Shown in pieces: positions 8,259-16,825 of a stretch of 64,000 nt of DNA (within the stretch, counting starts at the first letter, position 1; every line of letters starts with the position of its first letter). The notes under the pieces were generated by a model. The model worked only from the letters and a program-made list of their open reading frames with translations, was not told where the DNA came from and did not search any database. The translations under genes were made by a program, and so were the position numbers. Source of the DNA: Demequina mangrovi (GTDB taxonomy: Bacteria; Actinomycetota; Actinomycetes; Actinomycetales; Demequinaceae); assembly GCF_000759715.1 (NCBI RefSeq), contig NZ_BBLU01000001.1, positions 186,001 through 250,000 on the forward strand. Direction: 5' to 3'.

Positions 8259-11006
8259 ATGACCAGCCCCGCCGAGCGGTACGCGGCGGCGCGCGCCCGC
8301 GCCCGCCACAGCGACCTTGCCGAGTTCGAGGAGGGGCTGTCCTTCCCGCTCGATCCCTTCCAGCGCGAGGCCTCCGAGGCGGTCGCCGACGGGCACAGCG
8401 TGCTGGTCGCGGCGCCGACCGGAGCCGGCAAGACGCTCGTGGGGGAGTACGCCGTCCGGCATGCGTTCCGCAACGGCGAGAAGGCGTTCTACACCACGCC
8501 CATCAAGGCGCTGTCGAACCAGAAGTTCCACGATCTCGAGCGCGCGTACGGCGCGGAGAACGTGGGGCTCCTCACCGGCGACACCACCATCAACCCGGAC
8601 GCGGACATCGTGGTGATGACCACCGAGGTGCTCCGGAACATGATCTACGCGGGCTCGTCGACCATCGACCGCCTGGGTGTCGTGGTGCTCGACGAGGTGC
8701 ACTACCTCGCGGACCGGTTCCGCGGCTCGGTGTGGGAGGAGGTCATCATCCACCTGCCCGAGCGCACGTCGATCATCGCGCTGTCCGCGACGGTCTCGAA
8801 CGCCGAGGAGTTCGGTGCGTGGCTGCGCGAGGTGCGGGGCGACACCCGCGTGGTGGTGTCCGAGCATCGTCCCGTCCCGCTGTGGCCGCACGTGCTGCTC
8901 CGCGAGGGCATCTTCGATCTCTACGCCCCGGGCGTCGACCCGCAGGAGCCGGGGCTCACCCCCCGCCTCAACCCCGAGCTCGAGGCGGTCGCCAAGAGGG
9001 GCCGCTACGACGACGGCCGGGGAGCCGGCCGCGGCGGCGGCCGTCCCACACGCGGAGGCCGGCGCCCGGCGGGACGCCGCGCACCGCCGCGCTTCGCGGT
9101 GGTGGACGTGCTCGATCGGCAGGGCCTGCTCCCGGCGATCGTCTTCGTGTTCTCCCGCGCGGGGTGCGAGGACGCCGCGGACCAGGTGCGCGCGGCCGGC
9201 ATGTCCCTCACCACCGAGGCGGAGCGGCACGAGATCGCGGACATCGTCGAGCAGCGCTGCGCCGCGATCCCCGCGGACGACCTCAGCGCGCTCGGCTACG
9301 GGCACTGGCGGGACCGCCTCGAGGCGGGCATCGCGGCCCACCACGCCGGGATGATCCCGCTGTTCAAGGAGGTGGTCGAGGAGCTCTTCGCCGCCGGCCT
9401 CATCAAGGTGGTCTACGCGACCGAGACCCTCGCGCTGGGCATCAACATGCCCGCCCGCTCGGTGGTGCTCGAGAAGCTGGTGAAGTGGGACGGCCAGGGG
9501 CACAAGGACCTCTCGGCGGGGGAGTACACGCAGCTCACCGGGCGTGCGGGCCGGCGCGGCATCGACGTCGAGGGCCACGCCGTGGTGGTCGAGCACCCCG
9601 GCTTCGACGCGACGCAGCTGGGGCGCCTCGCGTCCCGGCGCACCTACCCGCTCGTGAGCTCGTTCCAGCCGACCTACAACATGGCGATCAACCTGGTCGC
9701 GCAGCTCGGGATCACCCGCGCCCGCGAGGTGCTGGAGATGTCCTTCGCGCAGTACCAGGCCGACCAGTCCGTGGTGGGCAAGGCGCGCAAGGCGCGCGAG
9801 CTCGAGTCCACGCTTCACGGCTACGCCGAGGCGGCGGCATGCGACCGCGGCGACTTCATGGAGTACGCGGCGCTGCGCGAGCGGCTGGCCCGGCTCCAGA
9901 AGCAGGCCTCCAAGGCTGCGTCGCGCGCACGCCAGGAGGCCACGGCCGCCTCTCTCGCGGCGCTGCGGCAGGGCGACGTGGTGCGCGTGGGCGGAGGCCG
10001 TCGTGCCGGGCTGGCGGCCGTCGTGGTGCCCGACGACCACCCCGTGGCCCCGCGCCCGCTGGTGGTGACCGAGCACGCCCGCGTGCATAGGCTCGCGATC
10101 TCGGAGCTGCGGCACGGGCTCGAGACGGTGGGCGCCGTCAAGATCCCGCGACGGTTCGACGCCAGGAACGCGCGCAGCCGCCGCGAGCTGGCCCAGCTCA
10201 TCGAGGACGCGCGGGGCTCGTTCGAGCTCCGCCGCGCGAAGCGGCGTGGCCCTGAGGCCGAGTCGACCGAGGCCGCCGAGCTCGAGGTGCGCCGCGCGAT
10301 GCGCGAGCACCCCTGCCACCAGTGCCCGGACCGGGAGGCCCACGCCCGGTGGGCGGAGCGGTACCACCGCGCGCTGCGGGACAAGGACCGCGTGGTGGGC
10401 GAGATCCAGCGCGCCACCGGCTCCATCGCGAAGGTCTTCGATCGCCGCCTCGCGATCCTCGAGTCGCTCGGCTACGTCGAGGTGGTCGACGGCGAGCCCG
10501 CGATCACCCGCGACGGCGACATGATGCGCCGCCTGTACGCCGAGAACGACATCGTCATCGCGGAGGCGCTGCGCACCGGCGCGTGGCAGGGTCTCCACCC
10601 GGCGGCTCTCGCCGCGGCTGTCTCGACCCTGCTGTACCAGGGACGACGCGAGGACGAGGCGCGCGCGCCGCATGTGCCTGGCGGCCCGTCCGGCGTGCTC
10701 GGCCGCGCGCTCACGGACACCGTGCGGCTGTGGTCCAAGGTCGACGACATGCAGCGGGAGCGCGGGCTTCCCGACCTGCCGGCGCCGCACTGGGGCATCG
10801 TCGGCCCGATCCACGGCTGGGCGCAGGGCAAAGGCCTCGACGCGGTGCTGCGCGGCTCCGAGATCGCCCCGGGCGACATGGTGCGGTGGTGCAAGCAGGT
10901 GATCGACGCGCTCGACCAGATCGCCGACGTCGCGCCCAGCGCCTCCGTGCGCGCGGCCGCGGTGAGCGCCATCAGGACGATGCGCAGGGGAGTGGTGGCC
11001 TACTGA
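8259..11006 (+). CDS. helY: Ski2/Mtr4-like DEAD/DEAH-box helicase HelY
   Basis: A 915-residue superfamily 2 helicase. Walker A is APTGAGKT (about residue 52), motif II is LDEVHYLADRF, motif III LSATVSN, and motif VI LTGRAGRRGID. A basic Gly/Arg-rich insert at about residues 250-272 (near base 9010-9080) interrupts the core. The C-terminal part matches the Ski2-type helical domains and includes a CHQCPDRE cysteine pair. The role is presumably RNA unwinding or decay. ATG is preceded by TAGCCT (8247-8252) 6 nt upstream, suggesting a leaderless start. It follows tatC and the kinase as in mycobacterial synteny. Confidence 0.93.
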   Translation: MTSPAERYAAARARARHSDLAEFEEGLSFPLDPFQREASEAVADGHSVLVAAPTGAGKTLVGEYAVRHAFRNGEKAFYTTPIKALSNQKFHDLERAYGAENVGLLTGDTTINPDADIVVMTTEVLRNMIYAGSSTIDRLGVVVLDEVHYLADRFRGSVWEEVIIHLPERTSIIALSATVSNAEEFGAWLREVRGDTRVVVSEHRPVPLWPHVLLREGIFDLYAPGVDPQEPGLTPRLNPELEAVAKRGRYDDGRGAGRGGGRPTRGGRRPAGRRAPPRFAVVDVLDRQGLLPAIVFVFSRAGCEDAADQVRAAGMSLTTEAERHEIADIVEQRCAAIPADDLSALGYGHWRDRLEAGIAAHHAGMIPLFKEVVEELFAAGLIKVVYATETLALGINMPARSVVLEKLVKWDGQGHKDLSAGEYTQLTGRAGRRGIDVEGHAVVVEHPGFDATQLGRLASRRTYPLVSSFQPTYNMAINLVAQLGITRAREVLEMSFAQYQADQSVVGKARKARELESTLHGYAEAAACDRGDFMEYAALRERLARLQKQASKAASRARQEATAASLAALRQGDVVRVGGGRRAGLAAVVVPDDHPVAPRPLVVTEHARVHRLAISELRHGLETVGAVKIPRRFDARNARSRRELAQLIEDARGSFELRRAKRRGPEAESTEAAELEVRRAMREHPCHQCPDREAHARWAERYHRALRDKDRVVGEIQRATGSIAKVFDRRLAILESLGYVEVVDGEPAITRDGDMMRRLYAENDIVIAEALRTGAWQGLHPAALAAAVSTLLYQGRREDEARAPHVPGGPSGVLGRALTDTVRLWSKVDDMQRERGLPDLPAPHWGIVGPIHGWAQGKGLDAVLRGSEIAPGDMVRWCKQVIDALDQIADVAPSASVRAAAVSAIRTMRRGVVAY

Positions 11007-11036
11007 CTCCCCATGACAGATGTGACTCACGGGGGT

Positions 11037-11090
11037 CAGGTGACCTAAGGATCGGCACCATCGGCCACACGAGTATTGGTGCGTCACCTG
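11037..11090. other. Nested inverted repeat between helY and lnt
   Basis: CAGGTGAC (11037-11044) pairs with GTCACCTG (11083-11090), and GCACCA (11055-11060) pairs with TGGTGC (11077-11082). The two right arms abut while the left arms are separated by 10 nt, giving a two-stem hairpin with a one-sided bulge. It could be the helY terminator or a regulatory structure. The lnt promoter lies just downstream. Confidence 0.5.
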
Positions 11091-11134
11091 TGTCATTGGG
11101 AATCGACGGGCGCGCGCTCCCTTAGGCTTGCCGG

Positions 11135-12667
11135 GTGCTGACCGGACTGAGGAACCTGGTGCTGGCCCTCGTCGCGGGAGCCGCGCTCAACCTCGCGTTC
11201 CCCGACACCGGGTGGTGGTACCTCGCACCGGTCTCCGTCGCGGTGCTGTGGTGGATCCTCGAGCGCGCGACGGCCTGGTCGGGCCTCGCCCTCGGGTGGG
11301 TCTACGGCACCGCGTTCATGCTCCCGCACGTGTGGTGGGCCGACTACGCCGTCGGACCCGTCCCGTGGGTCGCGCTCTCTGTCGCGGAGGGCCTCGCCTG
11401 GGGCCTCCTCGGCGCCGGCTGGGCGCATGTCCGCCGCTCGGGGATGCTCGACGGCCGACGGTGGGCCGCGGCGCCCGTGTTCGCCCTGATCTGGGTCGGG
11501 ACCGAGCAGCTGCGGGGCATGGTGCCCTTCGGCGGCTTCCCGTGGGGCCGCGTCGGCTACGCCTTCGTCGACGCGCCCGTCGCGCGCCTCGCCTGGCTGG
11601 GCGGCGTCCCGCTCGTGACGTTCGCGGTGGTGCTCGCCGGGGCGCTGCTCGGGCTCGCATGGGAGTCCGCGCGCGCCCGCCGGCTCGTCACCGCGGCCTT
11701 CGCGCCCGTGGTGGCGCTGGTGCTGCTCGGCACCGGCTACCTGGTGCCCCTGGACAACCAGGCGCAGACCGGGACGCTGCGCGTCGGCGCCGTGCAGGGC
11801 AACGTCCCTGACAGGGGCCTGGACGCGTTCTCGCAGGCGCGCGAGGTGACCGAGAACCACCGCGACGAGACGCTCGTGATGGCCGAGGAGAACGCCGGCA
11901 CGCCCGTGGACCTGGTCGTGTGGCCCGAGAACGCCGCCGACATCGACCCGCGGGTCGACGCGGAGACGGCGGCCGCCGTGGACGAGGCGATCGCCGCGGC
12001 CGGTGCGCCGCTCCTCATGGGCACGGTCGACTACACACCCGTCGACGGCCGCTACAACACGATGCTCGTGCTCGGCACCGACGGCGCCGTCCTCGACACG
12101 TACTCGAAGCAGCGACCCGCGCCGTTCGCGGAGTACATCCCGCTGCGCTCGATTGCCCGACAGGTGGCCCCCATCGTGGACCAGGTCACCGACATGCTCG
12201 CCGGCGAGGGGGTCGCGACCGTCGGGGTGCCGATCGCCTCGCTGGACCGGGAGGTCCGTGTCGCGACCCCGATCTGCTTCGAGGTCGCGTACGACTCGAT
12301 CGTGCGGGAGTCCGTCGCCGCGGGCGCGGAGCTGCTCATCGTGCCGACCAACAACGCCACGTTCGGCCGCACCGCGGAGAGCACGCAGCAGCTGCAGATG
12401 ACCCGCATGCGCGCGATCGAGACGGGACGCTGGGCGGTGCAGATCTCGACCGTCGGCGTGAGCGCCGTCGTCGACCCGAGCGGCCGCATCGTGTCCGAGA
12501 CCGAGCTCTTCGAGGCGGCGCACCTGGTCGAGCGGGTGGGACTGCGGACGGACATCACCCCGGCCGTGTCGTTCGGCTGGGCCATCGGCTGGGCGGCGCT
12601 GCTGGCGCCCGCCGTCCTGGTGCTGCTCGCCGTCCGTCGTCGCATCGCGAGGAGGTACGACTGGTGA
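11135..12667 (+). CDS. lnt: Apolipoprotein N-acyltransferase
   Basis: Integral membrane enzyme that adds the third acyl chain to lipoproteins. It is 510 residues long: an N-terminal block of about six membrane helices (to about residue 200), a nitrilase-like domain (about 215-475), and a last C-terminal helix. The catalytic triad is visible: Glu in VVWPENA, Lys in YSKQRPAPF and Cys in [14 protein letters not shown] start with TAGGCT (11123-11128) 6 nt upstream. It overlaps the mannosyltransferase gene (GTGA). In M. tuberculosis the two are fused as Ppm1; here they are separate. Confidence 0.95.
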   Translation: MLTGLRNLVLALVAGAALNLAFPDTGWWYLAPVSVAVLWWILERATAWSGLALGWVYGTAFMLPHVWWADYAVGPVPWVALSVAEGLAWGLLGAGWAHVRRSGMLDGRRWAAAPVFALIWVGTEQLRGMVPFGGFPWGRVGYAFVDAPVARLAWLGGVPLVTFAVVLAGALLGLAWESARARRLVTAAFAPVVALVLLGTGYLVPLDNQAQTGTLRVGAVQGNVPDRGLDAFSQAREVTENHRDETLVMAEENAGTPVDLVVWPENAADIDPRVDAETAAAVDEAIAAAGAPLLMGTVDYTPVDGRYNTMLVLGTDGAVLDTYSKQRPAPFAEYIPLRSIARQVAPIVDQVTDMLAGEGVATVGVPIASLDREVRVATPICFEVAYDSIVRESVAAGAELLIVPTNNATFGRTAESTQQLQMTRMRAIETGRWAVQISTVGVSAVVDPSGRIVSETELFEAAHLVERVGLRTDITPAVSFGWAIGWAALLAPAVLVLLAVRRRIARRYDW

Positions 12668-13404
12668 CGCGCACCCTCGTGATCATCCCGACGTACAACG
12701 AGCGGGAGTCGCTGCCGCGCCAGCTGGCGGCGGTGCATGCGGCCGCCCCGGAGGTCGACGTGCTCGTGGTCGACGACGGCTCGCCCGACGGCACGGGGGA
12801 GTGGGCGGAGGAGCGCGCCCAGGTCGACGGTCGGGTGCACGTGCTCCGACGGACGGCGAAGAACGGCCTCGGCGCCGCGTACCTCGCGGGCTTCGCGTGG
12901 GGTCTCGACCGGGGCTACGACCTGCTGTGCGAGATGGACGCCGACGGCTCGCACCGGGCGGAGGACCTTCCGCGCCTGCTGGTGCGTGCCGCGGATGCGG
13001 ACCTGGTGATCGGGTCGCGATGGATCCCTGGCGGGACGGTCGTGAACTGGCCCGCGCACCGCAGGCTCCTGTCGACCGGAGCGAACCTGTACGTGCGGCT
13101 CGCGCTGGGCATCGCGGTGCACGATGCGACCGCGGGCTTCCGCGTCTACCGCGCCGAGGCGCTGCGAGGTCTCGCGCTCGGCGACGTCGAGTCCCAGGGG
13201 TACTGCTTCCAGGTGGACATGGCCTGGCGGGTGCTGCGCGCGGGCGGTCGCGTGGTCGAGGTGCCCATCACGTTCGTGGAGCGGGCCGAGGGCGAGTCGA
13301 AGATGTCGGGCGCCATCATCCGCGAGGCGCTGCTCAAGGTGACGGTCTGGGGCGTCGCGCATCGTGCGCGGCAGGTCCTGGGCGCGGTGCGGCGCCGGAC
13401 GTGA
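12664..13404 (+). CDS. Polyprenol-phosphate mannosyltransferase (Ppm1-type)
   Basis: A 246-residue GT2 glycosyltransferase that would transfer mannose from GDP-mannose to polyprenyl phosphate, giving the donor for lipoglycans and protein mannosylation. Motifs are [23 protein letters not shown] and the catalytic MDADGSH. There is no C-terminal membrane domain; the neighbouring Lnt provides membrane anchorage in the fused mycobacterial homologue. The start overlaps the lnt stop by 4 bp, implying coupled translation. A terminator hairpin follows 2 bp after the stop. Confidence 0.92.
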   Translation: MTRTLVIIPTYNERESLPRQLAAVHAAAPEVDVLVVDDGSPDGTGEWAEERAQVDGRVHVLRRTAKNGLGAAYLAGFAWGLDRGYDLLCEMDADGSHRAEDLPRLLVRAADADLVIGSRWIPGGTVVNWPAHRRLLSTGANLYVRLALGIAVHDATAGFRVYRAEALRGLALGDVESQGYCFQVDMAWRVLRAGGRVVEVPITFVERAEGESKMSGAIIREALLKVTVWGVAHRARQVLGAVRRRT

Positions 13405-13405
13405 C

Positions 13406-13433
13406 GAAGGGCCCCGCGGATGCGGAGCCCTTC
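13406..13433. terminator. Bidirectional terminator between ppm-type gene and rbpA
   Basis: GAAGGGC at 13406-13412 pairs with GCCCTTC at 13427-13433, with further CCGC/GCGG pairing inside. It lies in the 42-bp space between two convergent genes, so it can serve both. It has no long T-run, as is common in actinomycetes. Confidence 0.75.
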
Positions 13434-13446
13434 GGTTCGTGAGATC

Positions 13447-13779
13447 TCAGCGACGGCTGGCGCGCAGCACCTCGAGCCGCTCCTCGAGGAGCTCCTCGAG
13501 CTCCGGGATGGTGCGGCGCTCGAGCAGCATGTCCCAGTGGGTGCGCTGCGGCTTGACGTCCTTCTCCTCGGGGCGGTCGCCGTCGCGCAGCAGCGCGAGG
13601 GACCCGCAGTGGCACTCCCACGACAGCGGGACGTCGGCCTCGACGGAGAACGGCATCGCGAGGACGTGGCCGTTGGGGCAGTCGTAGTGCACCTCGACGC
13701 GCTCGGCGAGCTCGGCGTGGTGGATCGACTCCATCGACTGGGTGCCCAGTCGCATTCCTCGAAGCGCGCGGTCTGCCAT
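13447..13779 (-). CDS. rbpA: RNA polymerase-binding protein RbpA
   Basis: RbpA binds the housekeeping sigma factor and core polymerase and stabilises open complexes. It is 110 residues long. The N-terminus MADRALRGMRLGTQSMES is conserved, the central domain keeps likely zinc ligands (CPNGH and CHCG), and PQRTHWDMLLERRTIPELEE is the sigma-interaction segment. The ATG at 13779 has AGGAGG 5-6 nt upstream; a longer open frame reaches further upstream but lacks homology. A SigR/SigH-type promoter lies about 45-70 bp upstream, consistent with the known oxidative-stress control of rbpA in Streptomyces. Confidence 0.95.
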   Translation of the reverse strand: MADRALRGMRLGTQSMESIHHAELAERVEVHYDCPNGHVLAMPFSVEADVPLSWECHCGSLALLRDGDRPEEKDVKPQRTHWDMLLERRTIPELEELLEERLEVLRASRR

Positions 13780-13823
13780 GGCGTCCTCCTTCCGGCGGAT
13801 GGGGGTCATCCGCACTGTCACAG

Positions 13824-13849
13824 AACGAACGCTATGGCACCGTTGTTCC
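13824..13849 (-). promoter_or_regulatory. SigR/SigH-type promoter of rbpA
   Basis: Read on the minus strand: GGAACA (13849-13844), a 16-bp spacer, then CGTT (13827-13824). This matches the ECF consensus GGAA(C/T)-N17-18-(C)GTT of the thiol-oxidative-stress sigma factors SigR and SigH. Transcription would start near 13817, leaving a leader of about 40 nt with an AGGAGG site. Confidence 0.75.
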
Positions 13850-13990
13850 TGCGTCGCGTCGAAACCGGGCGGGTGCATCGCGACGAGGCTCCACGCGCCT
13901 CGGCCGCCTGCCCTGCGGGCGGTGACGGCGCAGGGCCCCGCGGTGAGCGGTTGTGATGTTCTCCATCCCGCGCGCAGCCTCCCGCACGAA

Positions 13991-14043
13991 GGCAGCCGTC
14001 GCCCAGAGTTGAGGGGATGTGAGAAGCCCCATCCCCGGCTGCC
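13991..14043. other. Nested hairpin upstream of the CHAP-like gene
   Basis: GGCAGCC (13991-13997) pairs with GGCTGCC (14037-14043), and GGGGATG (14013-14019) pairs with CATCCCC (14030-14036). The right arms abut and the left arms are 15 nt apart. It lies in the 398-bp space (13780-14177) that also holds the rbpA promoter, upstream of the leaderless-type promoter of the next gene. I looked for the c-di-AMP (ydaO) riboswitch core here and did not see it. Confidence 0.5.
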
Positions 14044-14177
14044 GCCGTGCGCCTCGGTTCATCCCTCCATCCACTGAACTCCCTGGTAGATAGGCGTGTC
14101 GACGGCGCTCCGAGGCGGCACGCCGGGGTCTGCGGCGCGCTCGGGCGAGACCCCTTGACCGACCTAGGCTCGCCGCC

Positions 14178-15527
14178 ATGTCGAGCACCCACGGGACGGA
14201 TCCGCACGCCTGCGACACCTCCTCGCGCCACCATCGCCGAGCCGCCAGGGGAGGGGCCGCCACCGGCATGCTGCGCGCCGCCGCGGCCGCCGTCGTCGCA
14301 GCGGCGCTCATGGTCTCGACCGCGCCGGCGTGCACCGCGGCGTACGAGATCGGCAGCAGGCCGCATGCTGCGACGGGGACGGCGAAGGCGCGGACGGCGA
14401 CGCTGATGGCGGATGCGCCCCGCATGTCGCGCCCGGCGGACTGGGCCAAGCAGCGCGGTACGTACCGGAAGGGGCGCACCGTCACCCTCGAGTGCTACAC
14501 GAACGGCACCGCGACCTTCGGACGGGGGAGCGCGAACATCCCCGGGGGGTTCAGCAGGCTCTGGTACCGCGTCTCTGACGGCTACTACGTCGCGGATGTG
14601 CACCTCGACACCGGAAGCAACACCGCGGTCACCCGCAAGTGCCCGACGTTGACCTCCAACGTCTCCGTGACGACGACGGCGTGGCAACGGATCACGTCCA
14701 ACCGCACCGGGGCCCGCGTCGGGCTCACGACCTCGACGGCGTACAACCGCGCCGCCGTGAGGTCCGTCTCCGCCAACGCACGGTCGACGCAGAAGTTCCG
14801 CTTCATCCGTGATGAGTTCGGCACCTACAGGATCGTCAGCGCGACGAAGCGCAGCCAGGTGATCACGGCGAGCGGGGGTCCGCGCGCCACCACGAAGGCC
14901 GGCGCCAAGCTCGTGACCCGGCGCTGGGACGGGCGTGACAGCCAGCGCTGGGTGGTGCGGGCCACTCGGAAGGATGGTTATGTCACCCTGCGTCCGGCAT
15001 CGAACCCGAAGCTGTGTCTCACCGCGCCCAAGAGCGGCAGCACGAAGCTCACCGTCGAGGCCTGCGGCGAGCGCGGTCAGTGGTTCCGCCTGAACGATGC
15101 GGGCACGGCGTCGACGTTCACGTCGGCCGTCGCCTCGTACTACGGCAAGACGTACGGCACGACGGTCGCGGGCCCTGGTGGAACCTCCCGAGGCATCTGC
15201 CATGGGCTCACCGAGAACTACCTCGAGCGGGTGCACGGCATCACGGTGACCGCGCTCGGCGACTACGTGCCGGGCGGCGGCGACGGAGCCGGCACGCTCC
15301 GCAGCCACGGGCTCACGTGGCACTCCGCGTCGACGTCGCGCGCGCTTCGCACCGGCGACATCGTCGTCTTCCAGTCGCGTCGCGCGGGCCATACGGGTCA
15401 TGTCGGCATCTGGTACAACGGTCGGCTGTACGACCAGAACAACGCCACCCGCAGCTACTTCAACACGGCGCGCGTCTCACCGTATCCGGTCTCGGGGATG
15501 CAGCTCGTCGGCTACTGGAGGGCGTGA
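14178..15527 (+). CDS. Secreted protein with SH3-like, ricin-type and CHAP-like domains
   Basis: A 449-residue exported protein, probably acting on or at the cell wall. The layout: a twin-Arg-containing N-terminus and hydrophobic signal (about residues 28-55), an SH3-like domain (about 95-160, with LWYRVSDGYYVADVHLDTGS), a ricin-B-like region (about 185-310, repeated W/Q-rich strands), and a C-terminal cysteine amidase-like domain. The candidate catalytic Cys is in RGICHGL (about residue 338) and the His in HTGHVGIWY (about 408). The domain is CHAP or NlpC/P60-like, but divergent. ATG is preceded by TAGGCT (14165-14170) 7 nt upstream. Confidence 0.8.
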   Translation: MSSTHGTDPHACDTSSRHHRRAARGGAATGMLRAAAAAVVAAALMVSTAPACTAAYEIGSRPHAATGTAKARTATLMADAPRMSRPADWAKQRGTYRKGRTVTLECYTNGTATFGRGSANIPGGFSRLWYRVSDGYYVADVHLDTGSNTAVTRKCPTLTSNVSVTTTAWQRITSNRTGARVGLTTSTAYNRAAVRSVSANARSTQKFRFIRDEFGTYRIVSATKRSQVITASGGPRATTKAGAKLVTRRWDGRDSQRWVVRATRKDGYVTLRPASNPKLCLTAPKSGSTKLTVEACGERGQWFRLNDAGTASTFTSAVASYYGKTYGTTVAGPGGTSRGICHGLTENYLERVHGITVTALGDYVPGGGDGAGTLRSHGLTWHSASTSRALRTGDIVVFQSRRAGHTGHVGIWYNGRLYDQNNATRSYFNTARVSPYPVSGMQLVGYWRA

Positions 15528-15585
15528 GCTTCAGGTCTCGGACCGGTTGCTCTCGTTGCCACCTGCGCACTCTCACCTAACGCCG

Positions 15586-15599
15586 ATAATGCGCATTAT
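15586..15599. promoter_or_regulatory. Perfect 14-bp AT-rich palindrome, probable operator
   Basis: ATAATGC followed directly by GCATTAT, a perfect palindrome that stands out against the GC-rich surroundings. It lies 58 bp after the CHAP-like gene. It is most likely a dimeric repressor site; the cognate regulator is not evident. Confidence 0.5.
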
Positions 15600-15654
15600 G
15601 TCATTCTGTCGTGAGGGGACGCGAGAGAGGTCGTCCCCCGGGCGGCGCGCTGCC

Positions 15655-16017
15655 ATGACGACGTGTGCCGACCGAGTTCCACCGACGGAGCCCGCTGCCA
15701 CGCAGGAGCACGCGCTTCGCGTGTCCGAGCTGCACGACCGGATGAGCGTTCCGTGCGACCAGCGCCGTGGGATGCCGCAGATCTTGCGCTGGGCCTTGGG
15801 CGCGCACGCGCCGTCTCAGGTGACCCTTGAGCATGAGCTCGCCGGCGTCCTGTGTTCCGTGCTCGCGCTAGGGCCTCGTCGCGAAGCTGGTCCGGCGCCC
15901 GCCTTGCGCGCGACGATGCGGGACCACCTGGCGCCTGGCGGTTCGGCGGGCCCCGGAACCCGGCGGACTCCCCTGGCGCCTGTCCGGCGGCCCGACACGC
16001 CCGAAATGCAGGCGTGA
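15655..16017 (+). CDS. Doubtful hypothetical protein
   Basis: An open frame of 120 codons starting ATG at 15655, in the 575-bp space between the CHAP-like gene and the next clear gene. The sequence is rich in Ala, Arg and Pro and matches no family I recognise. The codon third-position GC bias is weaker than in neighbouring genes, no strong ribosome-binding site precedes it, and an opposing open frame (15601-15834) exists on the other strand. It may be a degraded gene or chance. The palindrome at 15586-15599 would sit in its promoter. Confidence 0.2.
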   Translation: MTTCADRVPPTEPAATQEHALRVSELHDRMSVPCDQRRGMPQILRWALGAHAPSQVTLEHELAGVLCSVLALGPRREAGPAPALRATMRDHLAPGGSAGPGTRRTPLAPVRRPDTPEMQA

Positions 16018-16102
16018 CCCCAGGTATTCCGCCTCCTGAGGTAGCGTCACGACACCGGCGCAGCCGTGCACACCACCCTGAGAAGGCTGGAGGAACCCGC
16101 GG

Positions 16103-16804
16103 ATGACCACTGATATCGAAGCCCTCGACACCGTTCGTGAGGCGACAGCGGACGTGGTGGACCTGTCATCGCGCTGGCGAAAGTGCGCGGATCGTCTCCG
16201 GAGCGCACGCGCCGACACCCCCGACCAAGACGCCGCGCTCCACGTCGACAGGGACAGCGCCGTGGTGCTCACCGCCCCCCACGGCACGCGGCATTACCGT
16301 GCGGGCGCCATGAAGCAGGCCGATCTCCACACGGGCTCCCTCACGCTTCTCGCCGGCGAGGTGGCGCAGGTGTCGACGGTGGTCTCCGCGCGGGCGCGCG
16401 CCGCGTGGTCCACCTGGGTGGAACGCGACGACGCGTTCGTGCGCCATCTTCGCGACCTGGATGAACCCGCCCGGATGATCCTCGACATCCACGGCATGGG
16501 CGACCACCACGGGCCCGACTTCTGCCTGGGCACGGGCCCCCGGCCGGGCGCCCTCGAGGACGCCGCCGTCGACATCCTGCGGGACGAGCTCGACGGCTTC
16601 GACGTCGCGGTGGACTCCCCCTTCGACGCTCGCCCGCACTACACGGTGACGAGCCTCGCGCAGCGTCATCTCGGCCTGGCCGCTCTCCAGATCGAGGTCG
16701 CCGCGCGGTGGCGCAGCCCCGATGACGAGGCCGCCGCGCCGGGCGTCAGCGCGCTCACGCGAGCCCTCGCCGCGGTCGACCGGCACCTGCGCGACGCCGC
16801 GTGA
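16103..16804 (+). CDS. N-formylglutamate amidohydrolase-like protein
   Basis: A 233-residue protein that resembles the N-formylglutamate deformylase fold. Features are TAPHGTRHYRAG near residue 58 (first metal-ligand position), LDIHGMGDHHGPDFCLGTG near residue 130 (second ligand and Gly-rich loop), and a late LAALQIEVAARWR block typical of the family. No histidine-degradation (hut) genes are nearby, so the substrate need not be formylglutamate. ATG with GGAGG 9 nt upstream. The family call is an inference from motif spacing. Confidence 0.6.
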   Translation: MTTDIEALDTVREATADVVDLSSRWRKCADRLRSARADTPDQDAALHVDRDSAVVLTAPHGTRHYRAGAMKQADLHTGSLTLLAGEVAQVSTVVSARARAAWSTWVERDDAFVRHLRDLDEPARMILDIHGMGDHHGPDFCLGTGPRPGALEDAAVDILRDELDGFDVAVDSPFDARPHYTVTSLAQRHLGLAALQIEVAARWRSPDDEAAAPGVSALTRALAAVDRHLRDAA

Positions 16805-16825
16805 GGCGTCGCTAGGGTGGGTGCC

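Noticed and set aside
6900-11096. A 1398-codon open frame on the minus strand opposite helY
   Set aside because: No domain content, Arg/His/Val-rich composition typical of antisense frames in GC-rich DNA; helY motifs are clear on the other strand.
13940-14177. c-di-AMP (ydaO) riboswitch upstream of the CHAP-like gene
   Set aside because: Expected from its common position in actinomycetes, but the conserved 3' core could not be found; the leaderless-type promoter also argues against it.
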